From positions 268,546 through 332,545 of the forward strand of contig NZ_JBGFGP010000176.1 of the NCBI RefSeq assembly GCF_041224545.1: a stretch of DNA of 64,000 nt. Reading direction: 5' to 3'. The first letter of the stretch is position 1. Each line of letters begins with the position of its first letter. Of this stretch, positions 26,710 through 35,034 are shown one piece after another. The position numbers and the translations under genes are program-made. The notes beneath the pieces were generated by a model, which worked only from the letters and a program-made list of their open reading frames with translations, did no database searches and was not told where the DNA came from. This DNA comes from Sedimentitalea sp041224545 (GTDB taxonomy: Bacteria > Pseudomonadota > Alphaproteobacteria > Rhodobacterales > Rhodobacteraceae).

Positions 26710-27987
26710 TCAGCCGCGCAGAATCGAACGACCTGCGTATTCGGCAACCTCGCCAAGCGCCTCTTCGATGCGGATCAGCTGGTTGTACTTGGCCAACCGG
26801 TCCGAACGGGCCAGCGACCCGGTCTTGATCTGTCCGCAATTGGTGGCAACGGCGAGGTCGGCGATGGTGGCGTCCTCGGTCTCGCCCGAGCGGTGACTCA
26901 TCACGTTGGTATAGCGCGCACGATGCGCCATATCGACCGCCTGCAGGGTTTCCGTCAGGCTGCCGATCTGATTCACCTTGACCAGCATCGAGTTCGCGCA
27001 GCCCCGGCTGATGCCCTCGGCCAGACGCGCAGGGTTGGTGACGAACAGATCATCGCCCACCAGTTGCACCTTGTCGCCAAGCGCCTCGGTCAGCGCCTTC
27101 CAGCCGTCCCAGTCGTCCTCGCCCATGCCATCCTCGATCGAGATGATCGGGTAATCCCTGACCAGCGCGGCCAGATAATCGGCATTTTCCTCGCTGCTCA
27201 GGGTCTTTCCCTCGCCCGCGAGCACGTATTTCCCGTCCTTGAAATACTCGGTCGCGGCGCAATCCAGCGCCAGGTAAATGTCGTCGCCCGGCTTGTATCC
27301 GGCCTTTTCGATGGACTTCAGCACGAAATCGAGCGCGTCGCGGGTACTGCCCAATTCGGGGGCAAATCCGCCTTCATCGCCCAGGCCGGTGGACATGCCC
27401 GCCGCCGACAGTTCCTTTTTCAGGGTGTGGAACACTTCGGATCCCATGCGCACCGCTTCGCGGATATTGGTCGCGCTGACCGGCATGATCATGAATTCCT
27501 GGATGTCGATCGGGTTGTCCGCGTGTTCACCGCCATTGATGATATTCATCATCGGCACCGGCAGCACACGCGCCGACGTGCCGCCGACATAGCGGAACAG
27601 GGGCTGCGTGGTGAAATCCGCCGCCGCCTTGGCCACCGCGAGGCTGACACCGAGAATGGCATTGGCACCCAGACGCCCCTTGTTCTCGGTCCCGTCCAGT
27701 TCGATCATCGCGGTGTCGATGGCCACCTGTTCGGTTGCATCGAACCCGACGAGTTCCTCGGCGATTTCACCATTCACCGCCGCCACGGCTTCGAGCACGC
27801 CCTTGCCCATATAACGCGATTTGTCGCCGTCCCGCCGTTCGACCGCCTCATAGGCTCCGGTCGAGGCGCCCGAGGGAACCGCTGCCCGGCCCATGGTGCC
27901 GTCTTCCAGAATGACGTCCACTTCGACGGTCGGGTTGCCCCGGCTGTCCAGGATCTCGCGGGCATGGATGTCGATAATCGTGCTCAT
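26710..27987 (-). CDS. eno: Enolase
   Basis: A 425-residue glycolytic enzyme that converts 2-phosphoglycerate to phosphoenolpyruvate. The N terminus IIDIHAREILDSRGNPTVEV, the metal site EDGMGEDDW and the signature SHRSGETED are all present. A GAGGGAC site before 27987 supports the start; the frame extends 54 bases further without need. A DMT-family transporter gene lies 13 bases upstream on the same strand, so the two could be co-transcribed, which is unusual for eno. The 3' side holds strong palindromes. Confidence 0.98.
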   Translation of the reverse strand: MSTIIDIHAREILDSRGNPTVEVDVILEDGTMGRAAVPSGASTGAYEAVERRDGDKSRYMGKGVLEAVAAVNGEIAEELVGFDATEQVAIDTAMIELDGTENKGRLGANAILGVSLAVAKAAADFTTQPLFRYVGGTSARVLPVPMMNIINGGEHADNPIDIQEFMIMPVSATNIREAVRMGSEVFHTLKKELSAAGMSTGLGDEGGFAPELGSTRDALDFVLKSIEKAGYKPGDDIYLALDCAATEYFKDGKYVLAGEGKTLSSEENADYLAALVRDYPIISIEDGMGEDDWDGWKALTEALGDKVQLVGDDLFVTNPARLAEGISRGCANSMLVKVNQIGSLTETLQAVDMAHRARYTNVMSHRSGETEDATIADLAVATNCGQIKTGSLARSDRLAKYNQLIRIEEALGEVAEYAGRSILRG

Positions 27988-28000
27988 GTCGGTCTGTCCC

Positions 28001-28924
28001 TCAAATAGATTTTGGCGCTTCATACCCTTGCGATGCCCCAAGGGAAAGAGACCTTTGCCGCCCCTGACGCAGTTTGCGTTCGCGCCAGAGCGTATAGATG
28101 CCCGAGCCGACGATAATCGCCGCGCCGGTCAGCATCGTCAGATCGGGCGTCTCGCGAAACACCAGCATACCGATCACCAGCGCAAAGATCAGGCGACTGT
28201 AGCGGAACGGCGTCACAAACGACACTTCGCCGATCCGCATCGCCGCGACAATGGCGTAATAGGACGCAACCCCCATGACGACCGCGCCGAGGATCAGCCC
28301 CCAATGGGACGCGGCAGGCATGACGAAACCACTCGGACTGAAAATGGACAGCAGCGTCGCGGCAGGGATCAAGGTCATGAAGGCCAGGAAACTGAGTTGA
28401 AAGGACGATGTCGCGCGCGGCACATTACGCGTGGCCAGGTCGCGCACCGCCAGCCCCACAACCGCTATCACGGCGAACAGCGAGAGCGGATCGAACGCAT
28501 CCATGCCGGGCCGGATGATCATCAGCACCCCGAAAAACCCGGCGAGGATCGCGCTCCAGCGCCGCCATCCCACCGGTTCGCGAAAGAACAGGGCCGCACC
28601 CAGCGTCACCGCGAGCGGCGTCGCCTGAAGGATCGCCGAGGCCGAAGACAGCGGTGTCAGCGCAATGGCCGTCACGAAGCCCACCGTGCCGATCAGTTCA
28701 CCGAGATTGCGAACCAGCACCGTCGGGCTCAGAGCCGCGCGCGGAAACAGAACCTCGCGGCGCAGCAGGGTCAGCGCGCCAAAGACAATTCCTCCGCCCA
28801 TGCCGAGGATGCCGATGATCTGCCATGTCGGAAAAACACCGGCCAGCAGTTTCACGAACATGTCCTCGACTGCAAAGCCAAGCATCGCCAGCGTCATCAA
28901 CGCAGCACCGCGCAGATTTTCCAT
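28001..28924 (-). CDS. EamA/DMT family transporter
   Basis: A 307-residue inner-membrane protein with ten predicted helices arranged as two EamA repeats of five. Characteristic elements are ILQATPLAVTLGAALFFREPVGWRR at the end of repeat 1 and the matching FVTPFRYSRLIFALVIGMLVF in repeat 2. The C terminus is basic. Such proteins export metabolites or amino acids, and no substrate can be given. The stop lies 13 bases before the eno start on the same strand. Confidence 0.88.
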   Translation of the reverse strand: MENLRGAALMTLAMLGFAVEDMFVKLLAGVFPTWQIIGILGMGGGIVFGALTLLRREVLFPRAALSPTVLVRNLGELIGTVGFVTAIALTPLSSASAILQATPLAVTLGAALFFREPVGWRRWSAILAGFFGVLMIIRPGMDAFDPLSLFAVIAVVGLAVRDLATRNVPRATSSFQLSFLAFMTLIPAATLLSIFSPSGFVMPAASHWGLILGAVVMGVASYYAIVAAMRIGEVSFVTPFRYSRLIFALVIGMLVFRETPDLTMLTGAAIIVGSGIYTLWRERKLRQGRQRSLSLGASQGYEAPKSI

Positions 28925-29071
28925 GGGGTTCTCTTTCGGAAATCAGGGTTGTGATCTGCCTGTGTCCGAAATCGGAAACCTGCACAAGATCGGGTTGCAC
29001 TCCGCGCATGGCACCCCTGCAACAGCCGCGCGAGATTGTGAAGGGTAAGGTCCGGTGATAGGCACGGTTTC

Positions 29072-30115
29072 ATGCCGCTCGCATCCTCCCTGTCCGCTGC
29101 CAGAACCACGCTCGTCACCATTCTTGTCGGGCTATGCGGTGCCGCCCTGGCCTATCTGGTGTCGCTGCCCGCCTGGGTTCTGCTCGGGCCTGCCCTGGCC
29201 TCCAGCATGGCCAGCCTGTCGGGAATGCGACTGGCCATCGCTCCGCCGGTGCGGGATATGTGTTTCATCGTGCTGGGTATCGGGATCGGCACCGGTTTCG
29301 CACCCGACACCGGCGCCGCCATTGCACGCTGGCCTCTGGCCTTCGTGGTTTTGGCGGTCGCCCTGCTGGTGACGATGATCCTGTGCCGCGAGGTACTCCG
29401 GCGCGGTTTCGGGTTCGACATGCGCAGCGCCACACTTGCCGCCGCGCCCGGCCACCTGAGCTTTGTGCTCGGTCTCGCAACCGATCTCAACATCGACGTC
29501 GCGCGGATCACCGTGGTGCAATCCATCCGGCTGTTGTTCCTGACCCTCTCGGTGCCGTTCATCGCCGTCGCGATGGGATATGAATTCAGCGAACTCACCC
29601 TGTCGAGCGACGCGCCGCTGGCGGCGGGGCCGCTTGCCGCGCTGGCAATTGCCGCGATCCTCGTCGGTCTCGTGTTCAAACGCCTGCGCTTTCCGGCTCC
29701 GCTGTTGCTGGCGGCGATGGTGGTGTCTGCCATCGGCCATGTGACCGAACTGAGTGTGGGCGCGGTGCCGGACATGCTGCTTGCGCCCGCCTTCCTGATC
29801 CTTGGCACGATGATCGGAACACGGTTCTCCGGCATGTCGCGCCGCAGTTTCCTGGGATCGCTCCTTGCCGGGCTCAGCACCACGCTGGTTGCGGTCGGGG
29901 TCACCACGCTGGCTGCCGTTCCGGTTGCGATGACGCTCGGGATGCCGACCGCGCATGTGCTCGCCGCCTTTGCGCCCGGCGGGCTGGAAACCATGATCGC
30001 CCTCGGCGCGACAATGGCCGCCAGCCCGGGATTTGTCGCGGCCTGTCACGTCGCCCGGCTGCTGATCCTGATCGTTCTGATCCCGATCCTGCTCGGACGG
30101 CGCGCGCCCGCCTAA
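29072..30115 (+). CDS. AbrB-family membrane protein (PF05145)
   Basis: A 347-residue, strongly hydrophobic protein with about ten membrane helices made of two internal repeats. Each repeat has the conserved pattern of a GP/GA-rich helix followed by a short polar turn, for example LAAAPGHLSFVLGLA and AAFAPGGLETMIALG. This is the PF05145 family, sometimes annotated as an ammonia monooxygenase or AbrB duplication. It is not the DNA-binding AbrB regulator. Transport or regulation has been suggested but not shown. The last 4 bases overlap the convergent fur gene. Confidence 0.85.
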   Translation: MPLASSLSAARTTLVTILVGLCGAALAYLVSLPAWVLLGPALASSMASLSGMRLAIAPPVRDMCFIVLGIGIGTGFAPDTGAAIARWPLAFVVLAVALLVTMILCREVLRRGFGFDMRSATLAAAPGHLSFVLGLATDLNIDVARITVVQSIRLLFLTLSVPFIAVAMGYEFSELTLSSDAPLAAGPLAALAIAAILVGLVFKRLRFPAPLLLAAMVVSAIGHVTELSVGAVPDMLLAPAFLILGTMIGTRFSGMSRRSFLGSLLAGLSTTLVAVGVTTLAAVPVAMTLGMPTAHVLAAFAPGGLETMIALGATMAASPGFVAACHVARLLILIVLIPILLGRRAPA

Positions 30116-30525
30116 CGCTTGCGGATCGGCACCCCGTAAAGTTCGAGCTTGTGCCCCCGCAATTCATAACCCAGCTTGGCCGCGATCTTCTCCTGCAAGG
30201 CTTCGATGTCCGGATCGACAAATTCGATCACGTCGCCGGAATGCATGTCGATCAGGTGGTCGTGATGCTCACGCTCGGCGTCTTCGTACCGCGCCCGCCC
30301 GTCGCCGAATTCGAGCCGGTCGAGAATGCCCGCCTCCTCGAACAGCTTGACCGTCCGGTAAACCGTGGCGATGGAAATCCCGGCATCGAGCGCGCTGGCC
30401 CGTGCATAGAGTTCTTCCACGTCCGGGTGATCGGTGCTGTCCTGCAACACCTGCGCGATGATCCGGCGCTGTCCGGTCATGCGCAGGCCCTTGGCCTCGC
30501 AACGGGCGCTGATCGTGTCTGTCAT
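30112..30525 (-). CDS. Fur/Mur-type metal-dependent regulator
   Basis: A 137-residue Fur-superfamily repressor. The winged-helix part (residues 1-80) includes MTGQRRIIAQVL and the recognition helix region SIATVYRTVKLF. The metal site has His87, His88 and His90 in EHHDHLID, then GDVIEF. There is no CxxC zinc motif. The sequence pattern, with a C-terminal LELYGVPIRK, resembles the alphaproteobacterial Fur that acts as a manganese sensor (Mur), and it lacks the HHH-rich haem region of Irr. The start at 30525 is set by alignment. It is convergent to the AbrB-family gene with a 4-base overlap. Confidence 0.88.
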   Translation of the reverse strand: MTDTISARCEAKGLRMTGQRRIIAQVLQDSTDHPDVEELYARASALDAGISIATVYRTVKLFEEAGILDRLEFGDGRARYEDAEREHHDHLIDMHSGDVIEFVDPDIEALQEKIAAKLGYELRGHKLELYGVPIRKR

Positions 30526-30868
30526 GTCTGTCCTTCTCGGCGCGGGCGTCGCGGCGGGTTTAAAGCATCCCGGCCCACAGGAAAAGGGCAAGCCGCAGCG
30601 GTTCGCACCCGCAGATGCACCACAGTCGCAACCCTGCGGCGACCTCGCGGGTTGACTCGCGCGCCGGAAACGCCCATGTCAGACGCGAGCGTTATCTTCT
30701 GCCGCGTGAGCAGGAAAGATCGAAAGCGGACACACCGCCCGGCCGCGAGACGGCCCGAATGCAAGATAGCGATACCGTGTTCCCAAGATCACGCGTGGGG
30801 CCAAACGCGCCGGACCAGTCCGTTTGCGGCATTCTGCCGTCGGACCGTGAGGGCTGGCGCTTCCCCAT
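30526..30868. other. Noncoding stretch between divergent fur/mur and DEAD-box genes
   Basis: About 340 bases with no convincing gene; translations on both strands have no recognisable motif and biased, patchy composition. The stretch must carry the promoters of the divergent fur/mur and helicase genes, but I could not identify them with confidence. A TTGACT at 30653 has no good partner. The right end runs into two hairpins just before the helicase start. Confidence 0.5.
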
Positions 30869-30915
30869 CCTGACCGCAGGGGCGGTCGGGCGAACGGCCT
30901 GCGGTTTGCAGGTCC
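30869..30915 (+). promoter_or_regulatory. Two hairpins in the leader of the DEAD-box helicase gene
   Basis: CCTGACCG and CGGTCGGG (30869-30876 and 30883-30890) form an 8-base stem with one G-T pair. CCTGC and GCAGG (30898-30902 and 30908-30912) form a second stem. They sit directly in front of the AAAGGA ribosome site. RNA structure ahead of a helicase start suggests leader-based control, which is inference. Confidence 0.4.
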
Positions 30916-30928
30916 GAAAGGATATGAA

Positions 30929-32218
30929 TTGAGCGATTTCGACATGATGGGCCTGCCCGCCAAGCTGGTGGCACGCCTTGCCGACATGGGCATTACCGAA
31001 CCGACCCCGATCCAGAAACAGGCGATCCCGCACGCATTGAACGGGCGCGACGTGATGGGGCTGGCGCAGACCGGCACCGGCAAGACGGCAGCCTTTGGCC
31101 TGCCTCTGGTCACCCGGATGCTGGAGTTCGGCAAGAAACCCGAGAAATACACCGTGCGCGGACTCGTGCTCGCCCCGACCCGTGAACTGGCCGGGCAGAT
31201 CGCGCAGAACCTGCGGGCGATGTGCGAGAATACCCCGCTCAAGGTCGGCGTGGTGGTCGGTGGCCAGTCGATCAACGCGCAGATTTCGCGGCTCGAGCGC
31301 GGCACCGATCTGCTGGTGGCCACGCCGGGGCGGTTGCTCGACCTGATGGACCGGCGCGCCCTGACACTTGAAACCTGCAGTTTCCTCGTGCTCGACGAGG
31401 CCGACCAGATGCTGGACATGGGCTTTATTCACGCCCTGCGCAAAATTGCCGCGATGCTCCCGAAGGAGCGACAAACCATGCTGTTCTCGGCCACGATGTC
31501 CAAGCAGATGAACGAGATCGCGCAGAGTTACCTGGATCGCCCGATTCGCGTCGAAGTGACGCCGCCGGGCAAGGCAGCCGACAAGGTGACGCAAGAGGTC
31601 CACTTTATCGCCAAGGCGGAAAAGGCCAACCTGCTGATCGAATTGCTCGGCGGGCACAAGGAAGAACGCGCGCTGGTGTTCGGACGCACCAAGCATGGGT
31701 CGGAAAAGCTGATGAAACTGCTCGACAAGCGGGGGTTTGCGACGGCATCGATCCACGGCAACAAGAGCCAGGGCCAGCGCGACCGCGCCATCGCCGCGTT
31801 CAAGGCGGGCGATATCAAGGTGCTGGTGGCCACCGACGTGGCGGCGCGGGGGCTGGATATTCCCGATGTGAAACACGTCTACAACTATGACCTGCCCAAC
31901 GTGCCGGACAATTACGTGCACCGGATCGGACGGACCGCACGCGCTGGCAAGGACGGATCGGCGGTCGCCTTTTGCGCACCGGACGAGATAGGCGAATTCA
32001 AGGCGATTCAGAAAACCATGGGCATCACCATTCCGGTTGCATCGGGTCGTCCGTGGGAGCCGATCGAGGAAGAGCGCAAACCCAAACGCGGCGGGGGCGC
32101 ACGCGGAGGCCAGCGCCGGCAGGGCGGCGGTGACGCGAATGCCAAATCCGGAACCGGGCAACGCCGCCGCCGCCGACCCAACCGCCGCAAGGGCGGCGGC
32201 CAGCAATCTGCCGCCTGA
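30929..32218 (+). CDS. DEAD-box ATP-dependent RNA helicase (RhlE-like)
   Basis: A 429-residue helicase. Motif I is AQTGTGKT, motif II is DEAD, motif III is SAT, and the C-terminal lobe ends with HRIGRTARAG (motif VI). A tail of about 50 residues is Gly/Arg/Gln-rich (RGGG, GQRRRRRP), as in RhlE proteins that remodel ribosomal RNA and mRNA. The start is probably TTG at 30929, 7 bases after AAAGGA; an ATG at 30944 is the alternative. An ATG AAT TGA two-codon frame at 30924 overlaps the TTG start. Two hairpins lie just upstream. Confidence 0.95.
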   Translation: MSDFDMMGLPAKLVARLADMGITEPTPIQKQAIPHALNGRDVMGLAQTGTGKTAAFGLPLVTRMLEFGKKPEKYTVRGLVLAPTRELAGQIAQNLRAMCENTPLKVGVVVGGQSINAQISRLERGTDLLVATPGRLLDLMDRRALTLETCSFLVLDEADQMLDMGFIHALRKIAAMLPKERQTMLFSATMSKQMNEIAQSYLDRPIRVEVTPPGKAADKVTQEVHFIAKAEKANLLIELLGGHKEERALVFGRTKHGSEKLMKLLDKRGFATASIHGNKSQGQRDRAIAAFKAGDIKVLVATDVAARGLDIPDVKHVYNYDLPNVPDNYVHRIGRTARAGKDGSAVAFCAPDEIGEFKAIQKTMGITIPVASGRPWEPIEEERKPKRGGGARGGQRRQGGGDANAKSGTGQRRRRRPNRRKGGGQQSAA

Positions 32219-32361
32219 AGCGCGCCATGCCGACCGGGGTCGCCCCCCGGTCGCGCAGCGTTTGTGACAGGATGATGCGCGGCGCCCCACTGCCCGACAA
32301 AGTCGGGAACCGCCAGGGCCGCGAGCGCGATTATTGCCGGAACGGCACCGGGATTGCTGGT

Positions 32362-33201
32362 TCAGGAATACAGCGGCTGGACACCCATTTGCAGATGCAG
32401 CGCATTCACCGTCTGCTGGTTGAGCCCGAGCGCGCGCGCAAGGCTGTCGAGATACTCGGCCTCGGATTGCTTATCGAGACGGATCGACATCAGGGACATG
32501 GAATAGACCTGGGCCTTGAGCGGCGCGGGCGTGTCGGCGGCCAGCGCGTCCACATCGATGGGCGCGGCAATCTGCTCGCGCACAAAGCTGATGTCCTCGG
32601 CATCCGCATCCGGCCCCAGGGCTTCCATGATCTTGGCCTGTTCGTCTGCGTCGATTTCCCCATCCGCCTTGGCCGCCTGGAACATTGCCCGCAACAGCAG
32701 GCCCGCCACCTCTTCGGCCTGCGGCGCCAATTGCGGCGTTCCGAACTGATCGATCACTGCGCCCGCGCTCTGCCCGCTCATCGCGGCGGCACCGCCAAGG
32801 GCCGCGAGAACCCCGGCGAGACCCGTCCCGCTTTCGGACGTGCCCGAAAGCAATCCGCCCTTTTTCTCGCCGGATGCAGAGCCGCCGCCGGTCAGCGTCG
32901 ACAGGTCGAATCCCGCCTGCGCCGCCATTTTCGAGACCATTTCCTGAATGTTTCCCATACCGCCCCTGGTCATCTGGCCGATCATGTCCTGCACGCTGCC
33001 CTTGCCGGCACCGCCGCCCATTTGCGCCATCATATCCTGCATGTTGCCCATGCCCGGGGCCTGATCGGCCTGGGCATCCTCGGGCGCGATATGAGCGCCA
33101 CCGAACAAGGCCCCGATGCCACCACCGCCCGATATCCTGTCGACGCCGCGTGCCGCCGCATATCCGATCGCCAGCTTTGCCAGTGTTCCCATCAGACTCA
33201 T
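32362..33201 (-). CDS. DUF533/TerB-like protein with Met-rich repeats
   Basis: A 279-residue protein. The C-terminal half (about 165-275) is the TerB-like DUF533 domain with acidic metal-type motifs AKADGEIDADEQAKI, as in YebE-like proteins. The N-terminal part is unusual: after a short hydrophobic start it has three imperfect repeats of the type MGNMQDMMAQM, SVQDMIGQM and MGNIQEMVSKM, joined by Gly-rich linkers (about 58-105). A GGGGAG site supports the start at 33201. Function is unknown; envelope or stress roles are suggested for the family. Confidence 0.82.
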   Translation of the reverse strand: MSLMGTLAKLAIGYAAARGVDRISGGGGIGALFGGAHIAPEDAQADQAPGMGNMQDMMAQMGGGAGKGSVQDMIGQMTRGGMGNIQEMVSKMAAQAGFDLSTLTGGGSASGEKKGGLLSGTSESGTGLAGVLAALGGAAAMSGQSAGAVIDQFGTPQLAPQAEEVAGLLLRAMFQAAKADGEIDADEQAKIMEALGPDADAEDISFVREQIAAPIDVDALAADTPAPLKAQVYSMSLMSIRLDKQSEAEYLDSLARALGLNQQTVNALHLQMGVQPLYS

Positions 33202-33316
33202 GTCCGTCTCTCCCCTTTGATTCAAATTGCCGAAACCATCACCTTACCGTGACACAAGTTTGCCGCCTGTGAAGGAAAAATATCCGGAAAATCCTGCGTC
33301 GGGGCCCGGGCGGGCA

Positions 33317-34030
33317 TCACTCGGCGGCCAGATCGACCCAGATCGGCAGATGATCGGAGGCGATATGCGCCGGCCGTTCATCGTAAACGCCGTGCCGGGC
33401 CGCAACCAGTCCGCGACTGAGCGCGATCCTGTCCAGTGGTCCCACCGGACGCGGCGAGGGAAAGCTTGGTCGCGGCGGCAGGAAGCGCATTTTCGGCGCA
33501 CATTGATCCAGAACCGGCAAGCGCGACCATTCGTTGAAATCGCCCGCCCAGACGGTCCGCATCTCGTGCAGCCCGCTGGTCAGTTCCGCGAGATGCTGAA
33601 CCTGCCTGCGTCGGTATTGCCCGATCAGCCCGAGATGCAGACCCACCACCCTGAGCTGCCCCAGCGGCGTTTCGAATTCGACCCGAACGGCGCCGCGCGG
33701 TTCCAGCCCCGGCAAGGTCATCTGCCCCAGCGCGGTCAGGCCGATCCGTGTACCCCGCCAGATGATGGCGTTGCCATGCCACCCGAGCGATCCCGCCCCG
33801 CCCAGATCCGCGATATGCCATCCCGCCTCGTTCAGAACGAAATGAGGCAGGGCGGCCGGTCTTGGCGGCAGCCTCTTGTCGGCCTCTTGCAGCACCACGA
33901 TCTCGGCCCCCAGCCCATCGAGCACTTGCAGGATGCGACGTGGTTGACGGCGCAGGTCGAGCCCCACGCATTTCTGGATGTTGTAGCTTGCCAATCTCAG
34001 GTGGGCGGGGTCGGGAGAGAGTGTCTTCAT
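33317..34030 (-). CDS. Endonuclease/exonuclease/phosphatase family protein
   Basis: A 237-residue protein with the EEP fold. Metal and catalytic motifs in order are LASYNIQKCVG (Asn), VVLQEADKR (Glu), VGLHLGLI, AGDFNEW (Asp, Asn) and the terminal SDHLPIWVDL (Asp-His). It has no signal peptide, so it acts in the cytoplasm. Substrate could be DNA, RNA or a phosphoester, and the sequence does not tell. It is divergent from a DMT transporter gene at 34142. Confidence 0.9.
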   Translation of the reverse strand: MKTLSPDPAHLRLASYNIQKCVGLDLRRQPRRILQVLDGLGAEIVVLQEADKRLPPRPAALPHFVLNEAGWHIADLGGAGSLGWHGNAIIWRGTRIGLTALGQMTLPGLEPRGAVRVEFETPLGQLRVVGLHLGLIGQYRRRQVQHLAELTSGLHEMRTVWAGDFNEWSRLPVLDQCAPKMRFLPPRPSFPSPRPVGPLDRIALSRGLVAARHGVYDERPAHIASDHLPIWVDLAAE

Positions 34031-34106
34031 GCGGGTCCGGGCAGCTGGCTCGCCCCTCTCTTGCGTGTTGCGAATGAAAACCGCAAGCCCGGTCCGTCAC
34101 GGATGC

Positions 34107-34135
34107 TTGACATGTGAATAATCCGACCGTCATCT
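34107..34135 (+). promoter_or_regulatory. Perfect -35 box placing the start at the ATG of the DMT gene
   Basis: TTGACA at 34107-34112 is a perfect -35 hexamer. A 17-base spacer leads to TCATCT at 34130-34135, a weak -10. Transcription would then start at about 34142, the first base of the ATG, with no room for a ribosome site. Confidence 0.3.
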
Positions 34136-34141
34136 GGCGCA

Positions 34142-35017
34142 ATGGATCAGAAGCGTGGCATTGACGGGTTCGGAGCGGCGGCTCTTATCGGGTGCGCATC
34201 GATACTCGCATTCAACCAGATTGTGATCAAGGTCACCGGTGACGGCTTTGCGCCGCTGTTTCAGGCCGGATTGCGTTCGGTCGGAGCGACGGTTTTCCTG
34301 TTGATCTGGATGCGGGCGCGCGGTCTGAACATCACCCCACCGCCGGGAACCCTCTATTGGGGCATCCTTTCGGGTGTCTTTTTTTCCTTGGAATTCATAG
34401 GTATATATATCGCTCTTGACCTGACCACGGTGTCGCGCGCCTCGATCCTGCTTTATTCGATGCCGGTCTGGGTGGCGCTTGGAGGTCACTTTTTGCTGCC
34501 CGGCGAGCGGTTGACTCCGATGCGCATGGCAGGCCTTGCCCTGGCGCTCGGGGGCGTGGCATTGGCCGTCGCCGACCGCAGCAGCGGCAAGCCGAGCGTC
34601 GCGGGCGATCTGCTGGCGCTGGGGGCGGCTCAGGCCTGGGCGGCGATCGCGCTCATGGTACGGGTGACACCGATGCGACGAATGCGCCCGGAATCACAGC
34701 TGCTCTGCCAGGTGGTCGTGTCCGCATTGGCGCTGCTGGCCCTTGCCCCGCTCTTTGGCCCCCTGCTCCGCGACCCGCAGCCTGTTCACTATGCCGGCCT
34801 GGCGTTTCAGGCCATCGTCGTTGTCGGACTCGCCTATCTCATTTGGTTCTGGCTGATGACGATCTATCAGGCCAACAGCGTCGCGTCCTTCTCGTTCCTG
34901 TCGCCGGTGCTGGCCGTGCTGTTCGGGTGGCTGATCCTTGGCGAAACCATCGGGCCGCCGATCTGGGGGGCGCTGGCGCTGGTCGCCGTCGGCATCACGC
35001 TGATCAACCGCCGCTGA
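34142..35017 (+). CDS. EamA/DMT family transporter
   Basis: A 291-residue membrane protein with ten helices in two EamA repeats. It is not close to the other DMT protein in this window (28001-28924). Landmarks are ASILAFNQIVIKVT in helix 1, TTVSRASILLYSMPVWVAL in repeat 1 and FLSPVLAVLFGWLILGE in repeat 2. The start at 34142 has no Shine-Dalgarno sequence, but helix 1 begins at residue 9, so the start cannot be much later. The stop codon lies inside a 14-base tandem repeat. Confidence 0.87.
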   Translation: MDQKRGIDGFGAAALIGCASILAFNQIVIKVTGDGFAPLFQAGLRSVGATVFLLIWMRARGLNITPPPGTLYWGILSGVFFSLEFIGIYIALDLTTVSRASILLYSMPVWVALGGHFLLPGERLTPMRMAGLALALGGVALAVADRSSGKPSVAGDLLALGAAQAWAAIALMVRVTPMRRMRPESQLLCQVVVSALALLALAPLFGPLLRDPQPVHYAGLAFQAIVVVGLAYLIWFWLMTIYQANSVASFSFLSPVLAVLFGWLILGETIGPPIWGALALVAVGITLINRR

Positions 35018-35034
35018 TCAACCGCCGCTGATCA
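35001..35034. repeat. 14-base tandem repeat holding the stop codons of two convergent genes
   Basis: The unit TGATCAACCGCCGC occurs at 35001 and 35015, and a third partial copy, TGATCA, at 35029-35034. TGATCA is a palindrome. The DMT transporter stop is the TGA at 35015-35017 and the selO stop is the complement of TCA at 35032-35034, so both genes end within the repeat. Confidence 0.85.

Noticed and set aside
28989..29033. GTTGCA and TGCAAC arms between the DMT gene and the AbrB-family gene
   Set aside because: Only 6 bases with an 18-base loop, which is expected by chance at this base composition.
30615..30932. 105-codon plus-strand frame upstream of the DEAD-box gene
   Set aside because: The translation has no motif and an unusual Arg/Pro/Asp mix, and no ribosome site; its last codons are the ATG AAT TGA before the helicase start.
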